Below the pieces are notes generated by a model. That model was not told the origin of the DNA, did no database searches, and saw only the letters and a list, made by a program, of their open reading frames with translations. 64,000 nt of DNA from Andalucia godoyi (taxonomy: Eukaryota; Discoba; Jakobea; Jakobida; Andaluciidae), in the NCBI GenBank assembly GCA_009859145.1, contig VRVR01000029.1:186001-250000 (forward strand), written 5' to 3'. Shown here piece after piece: positions 58,586-64,000 of the stretch (positions are counted from its first letter, which is position 1; every line of letters begins with the position of its first letter). The translations under genes were made by a program, and so were the position numbers.

Positions 58586-60834
58586 TTACTTTTTGGGGTT
58601 GAACATGGACAGAGCAGGAGCGTCTCGGCTTGCCATGACCCATTCGTTGACTGTGACGATCACAAGTGACATGATAAAATATTAATTTAAAAAACAAACA
58701 AACAAACTAACGAACTAACTAACAAACAAACCGAAACCCTTTAGGCGACGACGACTTGGGAAATAACACAAACCACAAAACACATACCGGAAAAAATGTC
58801 CATCGCGGTCTGAAACGCAGACTGAATCACGCAGTGCTTCACGACGTACGCATCGACCACAGACGTACTTTGCCGTCCATCACTCACTTCGGCCAAGAGG
58901 TTCGAAACTGCAAGAATAGAAAACATGGCGAAAAAATATCGTAAGAACACCGTCGACATGTGGAGAGAGAGAGAACCAAAAGATGACCACATACGATAGG
59001 TGTCGATATCGGAAGGATCAAAGTTTGCTCGAAGCGTCCGAGGAATGGATAGAAAACTGCTCATCAACGAAACAGTCAAGTCGGAAGCGTCAGCCTTGAT
59101 GACACGAGAATGCACCTGTAATTCTGCAATTCCAGCGCCACTCACTGCACGAAACGCACTTTGGATGCACGACTTGAGATAGTGGAGTGAATATTGCACC
59201 AATCTCTCCGTTTCTTCGAGGGTTTGTTGTGAGAATCCACGGATCACCAGTGTTTTCTGCAGACGAAAAGACAAGACACATTAGTCACAAACTAATAGAA
59301 TGACGAAGTTGCACAAAGACACGTACAAAGGAACGAAAACCAGCACAAGTCGCAGGACCGGGAGTCAAGGGCGATGTACATTGGAGAAATGTTGAATTCC
59401 CAAGATCGACCATCGATGCTGTTTTGAAGAGACCAACATCTGACAGACGAGGAAGCAAAGGTGGTGGGAAAGAAAACAAATAAGCAGGTTGTCAGAGCAA
59501 AAGGGACGGACGGAGGATGCAACACAAGGGTGAATGCACAAACAACTAGCAAAACATACCTCTTGGAGAAAGATCCTCCACCATTGCACGAATGGTGCAT
59601 TTGCACAGATCTGCGAGTCGGCGCAACTGCGGTTTTGGAACCCGCTCTCGCACAATGCGCACGCCGGCCTTCCGCAGATGATATGCCGTAACGCGCGACA
59701 CTTGTCCAGAGCAGAATACTGCGGAAATCCCGAGCTTCGTCATATGCGATGCTAAAAGGGACAGATACAGCGATTTCGTTGACTCCAACGACAGCATTTC
59801 CATGGAAGACGATGCCACAGCATAGTTGTTCGTTCTCCGAAACTCGATGTCATCCGAGATAAGACACACTCGGAAATCTGCAGCATTCGGCGCTGCACTG
59901 TTTAACGGTGGTCCCACATCCACCCCAGCAACCATGACGCCATCGAAGACAGCCGAGGATGCAGCAGCAGCACCGTCTGCAGCGACAATCCCAATTCTGT
60001 CTATTCTTTGCATTATGTCGTCGTCCACGGAACCGTCGTCGTCAACACTTGCTACCCGTGAAGAAAAGAGCGCATGTATTAGCATGTCAGAAACAACACG
60101 GCCATCAACGCCCACTTTGGTCTGCAGCATATCTCGAAGACACTGGCACGCTGCATTTTTGATATCATGCTCATCCGCAGCGACAGAAAACGCAACACTA
60201 TCCAGCGCATGCAAGCAGGATTCCTGGAGCAGTCGCAGCTGCGCAATAACATCAGACTTTGCGTGCCCTTGTCGCACAAGGTTCACACACGACTTTCTAA
60301 TACGAAATCATCATCAGCAATAAAACATCGACATACACAACGCAGCGCAATGGCGAAGGAGTGTACACCCCCGCTTGATTCCACCAACTGAAACTCACAA
60401 ACCAAAAGCACATACAAGATCGAGGAGCACAACAAGACAAGAGACGTCGTTCCATCTCCGGCATGTTCTTGTACCGTTCTTGCGGTTTCCAAGATGAGAG
60501 AAATGCACGGATGGCTGTTTTGTATGAACAGGGAGCTAGCAATCGTGGATCCATCTGCAGAATAAACAAATCTAGAGAGGACCGATCGAAGAGGGAGAGC
60601 GAGACAGCGAGGTAAGAACATCGTTGAATAAGTATGGGTTCTTCTTTCTTCTTCTTTTCGGGGTGACTAGGCAGTTCATGGAGATCGACAGACAGCCCAA
60701 TGCGCAAAGTTATCATACTTGTCCAATTTCTTGACGTACAAGAGCTTCGATCGCGCAAAAGGGCCAAAAGATGGCGAAAGAAACGACAACAGAGCATCCA
60801 AGGATGCAGATAGAGCTGCGAGGGATTGGTCCAT
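58586..60834 (-). CDS. Divergent group II chaperonin (TCP-1/CCT fold, MKKS/BBS6-like), seven exons
   Basis: Exons: 60834-60740, 60571-60416, 60296-59560, 59439-59327, 59256-58995, 58907-58788, 58650-58586. All junctions are in phase with GTATGT or GTACGT donors, giving 515 residues, the length of a CCT subunit. N-terminal equatorial text: SFGPFARSKLL, ADGSTIASSL (NDGATIL equivalent), and EHAGDGTTSLVLLCSSILKS with the catalytic-type Asp71. The apical part is poorly conserved. The C-terminal equatorial part reads KTLVIRGFSQQTLEETERLV, AVSGAGIAELQV (Gly-Gly-Gly reduced to Gly-Ala-Gly, 407-409), SVVDAYVVKHCVIQSAFQTA and FSVNEWVMASRD. It is too divergent for a canonical CCT1-8 subunit. The BBS6/MKKS group is the best guess, since those also show altered ATP sites. 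It is the only multi-intron gene in the window. Confidence 0.78.
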
Positions 60835-60869
60835 TGCGCCGCCCCCCACCCTCCCGAACCCTACCTCCA

Positions 60870-60906
60870 CACACACACACGCACACACACACACACACAC
60901 ACACAC
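60870..60906. repeat. (CA)n microsatellite
   Basis: About 17 CA units just upstream of the chaperonin start, between it and the tRNA gene. Confidence 0.95.
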
Positions 60907-61003
60907 GTACGCGCGCAAAACTCTGTCTCTCACAGACTCGCACGCACCATAATAAAGAATGGCAGCCGAGATGCAAAAAAAATTAAAATATTAAAAAATT
61001 GAG

Positions 61004-61077
61004 CGATCATGGCAGGACTCGAACCTGCAACCTCCTAATTCGTAGTCAGATGCGCTATCCAATTACGCCACACGACC
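61004..61077 (-). tRNA. tRNA-Arg(ACG)
   Basis: 74 nt without intron. The acceptor stem pairs GGTCGTG with CATGATC (two wobble pairs) plus discriminator G. The D arm is GCGT...GCGC, the anticodon loop is CTACGAA with anticodon ACG, and the T arm is GCAGG-TTCGAGT-CCTGC, so the B box GGTTCGAGTCC is intact. No CCA is encoded. A T-rich tract with TTTTTT follows 6-13 nt after the 3' end, a normal Pol III terminator. Confidence 0.93.
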
Positions 61078-61729
61078 GCAGATAGAGGAGGTGCGGTGTA
61101 AAAATGGATAAATGGAATCTTTCTATTTCGAGGGAGATTGCAAAGCAGACGCCATGATCTTGCGGGAAACCAACGGCCAAACAGCAGAAAAGCACATGCG
61201 AGCAAAAATCCATCAGCTGCAAGACTTTGAAGGGCGACCTGATAGCACGGGATGAGCAAAACCTGAACTGGTCGTAGAGGGAAGACCACCTTGGGATTCC
61301 CGTGTTTGGTAGCATAGGCTGTGTATTCGACGACGTTGGAACTTGAATCAATTTCCCGAAACACACGACATCACCCCGTATCAGTTTGCCTGTAATGGCA
61401 AGAACAGTCCGCCTGCTGTGCTTGATCAGGTAAGACAAGCGGGGCAAGCGACTTCCTGTTCCTCTGACAACTTGTCACCACCTGTCAAATCCAGGTTACC
61501 CACTCCGACAACCGGCCCCCATCCTCCTCAGTACGTGGCCAATAATTAAAGTCGTAGAATCTCGAGTCTTTCTATCCAATCGTCCATATTTGTGATTTCC
61601 CCCTTCAATCTCGTATTCTGGCCTTTAAGTTTATGGCTTCTTGGCTCATTTCTCTTGTTTTTCTTGCACTGCACCCGCCCCCCTGACTCCGCTTTCTACC
61701 ATATTTAAAAAAGAAAAAGAATTGTTTGA
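61078..61729. other. Intergenic region
   Basis: 652 bp between the tRNA (-) and the Ser-rich gene (+). Minus-strand frames 61447-61055 and about 61370-61035 read as partly protein-like (for example NVVEYTAYATKHGNPKVVFP) but are unrecognised, lack an ATG in the better frame, and run into the tRNA. No supported gene. Confidence 0.4.
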
Positions 61730-63676
61730 ATGGAAACTCATTTGCGTCTCGATATTTCTGAAGACGAATTCGATCTTTGGCTTCCTAATTTCGCAAGTTC
61801 AGCAGCATCAGCAGGAGCAGCAGCAGGAACAGGAGCAGGAGCAGGAGCAGCAGCCGCGGCTTTCCCTCTCCAGCATTCCTTACCTTTTCAGTTGCAGAAT
61901 CTCCCATCGCTGATCCAGGTTCCGCACCTTCTTCATCTCCCCTCGAATCTCCATATCAATAACACCGATATCGGCCTCAGCAACTGTGATCCCATTAACT
62001 CCAGCAGCAGTAGCAGTAGCAGCAGTAGCAGTAGCAGCAGCAGCAACGGTATTAGTAGTGGCAACGGCAATAGTAGAAGTAGTAGTTCCAACATTCTTCA
62101 GGATTGCAACAACGCCAACTATGTTCATGCAGCTCCACAAATAACACTGGGTATTCCTCAGATTGCGATTAGTTCGATTCCGTTCGCAAATCCGTCCTTT
62201 ATGATGAATTCAGTCCAGTCCTTTCAGCCTTCCAGCACTCTGCATCCACCGAAATCGTCCCCGTCTGTCGGAATTTCATTTCCCACAGAGGGGCATGAAG
62301 GTGGTGAGCGGCCATCGTCGAACAGTAACAGCAATAGTAATAATACGCTGCAGATTCCGTTCCAAAGACAAAGCAGTAACAACTCTCAATTTGGCGCGTC
62401 TCCAGGGTCCACACGATCGCCTTTTTCGGCAGCCACGGAAAGCGAGAGTCTGTCTGATTTGCAGTTGTTTTCCACGGCGTTTGACGCGTCAAGTCCACGA
62501 TATGCATTATCGCCGCAAGTCCAGATTGCGTCACCTGTGCTCAGCGGAGAGGAACGAGTGAAAGCAGCCATTCGCACCGGGGACCTTGGATATCTGTTGT
62601 GGACGGATGAAGCTTCCGGAGATTTTGCTGGGCCTGTCAGCAGTTCAGGAAGTTCGCCAAATGCAGGAAAATCGCCAGGAGAAGTATCGGAGAGCGAAGA
62701 GGCAGTCAGGAAGCTAGTGCAAGGAATCGTGTCTGAGGAAGTACTGGCGATGCTGAAGCTGCTAGTGAACGGTCAGGAGGAAATGAGAACCGAAATCGCT
62801 CATGCATTGCATGCAGTGCTCACTGCAATCTCGTCAACAGGTCCTTCGCTGTATCTGTCAGATGCATTTCTTGCGCCCAGTGCAGCTTCCGGCTCCGAGG
62901 TTCGCGCATCGCCATCGACGCTGAATCCTTCTCCAGGAGCCCCATTAGCAGCAGCAGCGACGGCAATGATGAGGGACTATTCTCTGGGCACAATGCTGTC
63001 TATGAATGGGCCTTCATCGAGTTTGAATTCACTTTCACTTCCAGCACCAGCGATGTTTGCGCCTCACCAGCATTCTCCGAGTCAGCGACCAACATCGCCG
63101 AGACCACCCATGCAGCATGGGCGCTCGTCGTCCCATTATCACCAAGGAGGAGAGACACGCTCGCACTCCCGTTCTCCTGCGGAAAAGGACAACAAAATTG
63201 GTGTTGAGGCATGGAATCTACCGGTGTATACCCCCCGGAGAACACGGCTGCGCAGTCATTCGCCGAGATTTTACGTCGTTGCGATCGACGCAAAGACCGT
63301 TACAACAATCGAGTCACGGCGTAGAACCCTGCGGTCCCATCCGCAGTTGTCTGTCTGGGCGCCGACTGCACGCCCGCACCATTCGCATGTTTTGAAATTG
63401 TATTACCGGTCGCAGGATGCTCGCGACATTATGCAGTCCAAGGAAGAGAGCGCAGGCGCCGAAGCGGTCACCACGAACGCCACTGAACCAGTTCTGATCC
63501 CTGCATTGGCAATGGTATCACTGCGCAACGAAATCAAGGCACAGAACGGAAAAAGGAAGCGAAGCAACAGCATCGAGCCGCTGTCCCCGAGCGTTGGGGA
63601 CGAAGACAATGAAATTGATGATTTTAGCGGTGTCGACGAGGAGCCTGGTGCGAAGCGTTTCAAACAATGCGATTGA
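61730..63676 (+). CDS. Ser/Asn-rich probable nuclear protein of unknown function
   Basis: 648 residues, one exon. The sequence is dominated by low-complexity tracts: Ala/Gly (about 22-45, from GCA/GGA repeats), an uninterrupted Ser run (about 91-108, AGC/AGT codons) and Ser-Asn runs (about 200-210). Two ordered-looking segments stand out. Residues about 280-350 contain SGEERVKAAIRTGDLGYLLW and AVRKLVQGIVSEEVLAMLKL, both helical. Residues about 495-560 contain SPRFYVVAIDAKTVTTIESR and LSVWAPTARPHHSHVLKLYY. A basic cluster GKRKRSN near 603 and KRFKQ at the end suggest nuclear import. I do not recognise a family. A transcriptional regulator is a guess from composition. Confidence 0.6.
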   Translation: METHLRLDISEDEFDLWLPNFASSAASAGAAAGTGAGAGAAAAAFPLQHSLPFQLQNLPSLIQVPHLLHLPSNLHINNTDIGLSNCDPINSSSSSSSSSSSSSSSNGISSGNGNSRSSSSNILQDCNNANYVHAAPQITLGIPQIAISSIPFANPSFMMNSVQSFQPSSTLHPPKSSPSVGISFPTEGHEGGERPSSNSNSNSNNTLQIPFQRQSSNNSQFGASPGSTRSPFSAATESESLSDLQLFSTAFDASSPRYALSPQVQIASPVLSGEERVKAAIRTGDLGYLLWTDEASGDFAGPVSSSGSSPNAGKSPGEVSESEEAVRKLVQGIVSEEVLAMLKLLVNGQEEMRTEIAHALHAVLTAISSTGPSLYLSDAFLAPSAASGSEVRASPSTLNPSPGAPLAAAATAMMRDYSLGTMLSMNGPSSSLNSLSLPAPAMFAPHQHSPSQRPTSPRPPMQHGRSSSHYHQGGETRSHSRSPAEKDNKIGVEAWNLPVYTPRRTRLRSHSPRFYVVAIDAKTVTTIESRRRTLRSHPQLSVWAPTARPHHSHVLKLYYRSQDARDIMQSKEESAGAEAVTTNATEPVLIPALAMVSLRNEIKAQNGKRKRSNSIEPLSPSVGDEDNEIDDFSGVDEEPGAKRFKQCD

Positions 63677-63770
63677 ATCGCAGAATTCAAAAAATAATAT
63701 GTGTTTTTAGGTGTTTAGGTGGTATTGTAAATATTGATTCCGATTGGAGGAAAAAGTTGGAAAGGCATTT

Positions 63771-64000
63771 CTAGGATTGATTCAGCGATTTCCCCTGCGA
63801 TGCGAGAAGCTCGCAAACCCGTTCGTAACGAAGACGGATGTACCGTGGAGGCATGCATGCAGTTACGCACAGTGCCGACGTGCAGAGACCGATCATGACC
63901 CAACCAAGAAGCTCGCCATCCTCTGCAATGCTGTAGACCGCAAGCGTGATCAGTCCATGGGCGTTGGCGCCAAGCATCAGCAAGTTTCCACCACGCTCTT
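63771..64000 (-). CDS. C-terminal part of a membrane protein (runs off the window)
   Basis: The frame is open from the window edge to a stop at 63771, giving 75+ residues. It holds two hydrophobic segments, LMLGANAHGLITLAVYSIAE and LLGWVMIGLCTSALCVTACM, and ends with a basic helical tail RYIRLRYERVCELLASQGKS. The start and most of the gene lie beyond 64000. Type unknown. Confidence 0.5.
   Translation of the reverse strand, partial: ERGGNLLMLGANAHGLITLAVYSIAEDGELLGWVMIGLCTSALCVTACMPPRYIRLRYERVCELLASQGKSLNQS

Noticed and set aside
58329-60986. Cys-Val or Thr-His repeat proteins near CA tracts
   Set aside because: Pure translation of dinucleotide microsatellites; no coding evidence.

Overview
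The window is nuclear DNA from a compact, intron-poor, single-celled eukaryote. The evidence is eukaryotic: a C2H2 U1-C protein, RNA polymerase II subunit RPB6, V-ATPase proteolipid c'', a TRAPP subunit, GPI-anchor synthesis, COMPASS and GATOR2 subunits, spliceosomal introns with GTATGT donors, and a tRNA-Arg with an internal promoter and a T-run terminator. There is no operon logic, Shine-Dalgarno signal, CRISPR array, phage or recognisable transposon. About 36 protein genes plus one tRNA lie in 64 kb, roughly one per 1.7 kb, on both strands, often convergent with 80-200 bp between stop codons. The lineage cannot be fixed from the sequence. A possible dynactin p24-like protein and an MKKS/BBS6-like chaperonin hint at a dynein- or cilium-bearing protist. 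Many proteins carry homopolymer tracts (Gln, Ser, Asn, Asp, Ala/Gly) encoded by triplet or hexamer repeats, and the intergenic DNA is rich in GA, CA and GAGT microsatellites.

Layout. 1-6.1 kb: an unassigned stretch, a spliced histidine phosphatase (-), eEF1A (+), glyoxalase I (-), a small alpha-helical protein (+), and a possible frame-broken small gene (-). 6.1-15.3 kb: a probably mitochondrial HtrA/Deg protease, a TMEM245/AI-2E-type membrane protein, a small acidic ORF, an extended-PHD protein, an RNI-type LRR protein and a spliced elongin A. 15.5-24.7 kb: MIOS, COQ3, a SET-domain protein with a signal peptide, a methyltransferase, and a spliced protein of unknown function. 24.9-32 kb: a protein with a myristoylation/palmitoylation-type N terminus, an unresolved 1.6 kb stretch, an AAGAB/p34-like adaptor chaperone, spliced TRAPPC1, a PFA-DSP-type pseudophosphatase and spliced TMEM222. 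32-45.5 kb: a 1043-residue orphan, an LMBR1-like receptor, a WD40 protein, an ADP-sugar Nudix hydrolase, a secreted protein broken by a frameshift, U1-C, RBBP5 and a dynactin p24-like coiled coil. 45.8-58.2 kb: DDX31/Dbp7, a tiny spliced membrane protein, V-ATPase c'', RPB6, a spliced Dsc3/TMUB-like ubiquitin-like membrane protein, CCDC12/cwf18, a MAPR cytochrome-b5-like protein and PIGO. 58.5-64 kb: a seven-exon divergent chaperonin, tRNA-Arg(ACG), a Ser-rich nuclear protein and the 3' end of a membrane protein that runs off the window.

Most genes are unrelated housekeeping functions placed side by side. Thematic clusters are transcription and chromatin (RPB6, elongin A, RBBP5, ePHD), splicing (U1-C, CCDC12), endomembrane traffic and lipid anchors (TRAPPC1, AAGAB, PIGO, V-ATPase, Dsc3-like) and nutrient signalling (MIOS). 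All 13 introns that I could model use near-invariant donors: GTATGT ten times, GTACGT twice, GTATGG once. Six of the 13 sit in one gene, the chaperonin. The strongest items for follow-up are that chaperonin, the SET protein with a signal peptide, the frame-broken secreted protein, the inactivated phosphatase and the orphan proteins.
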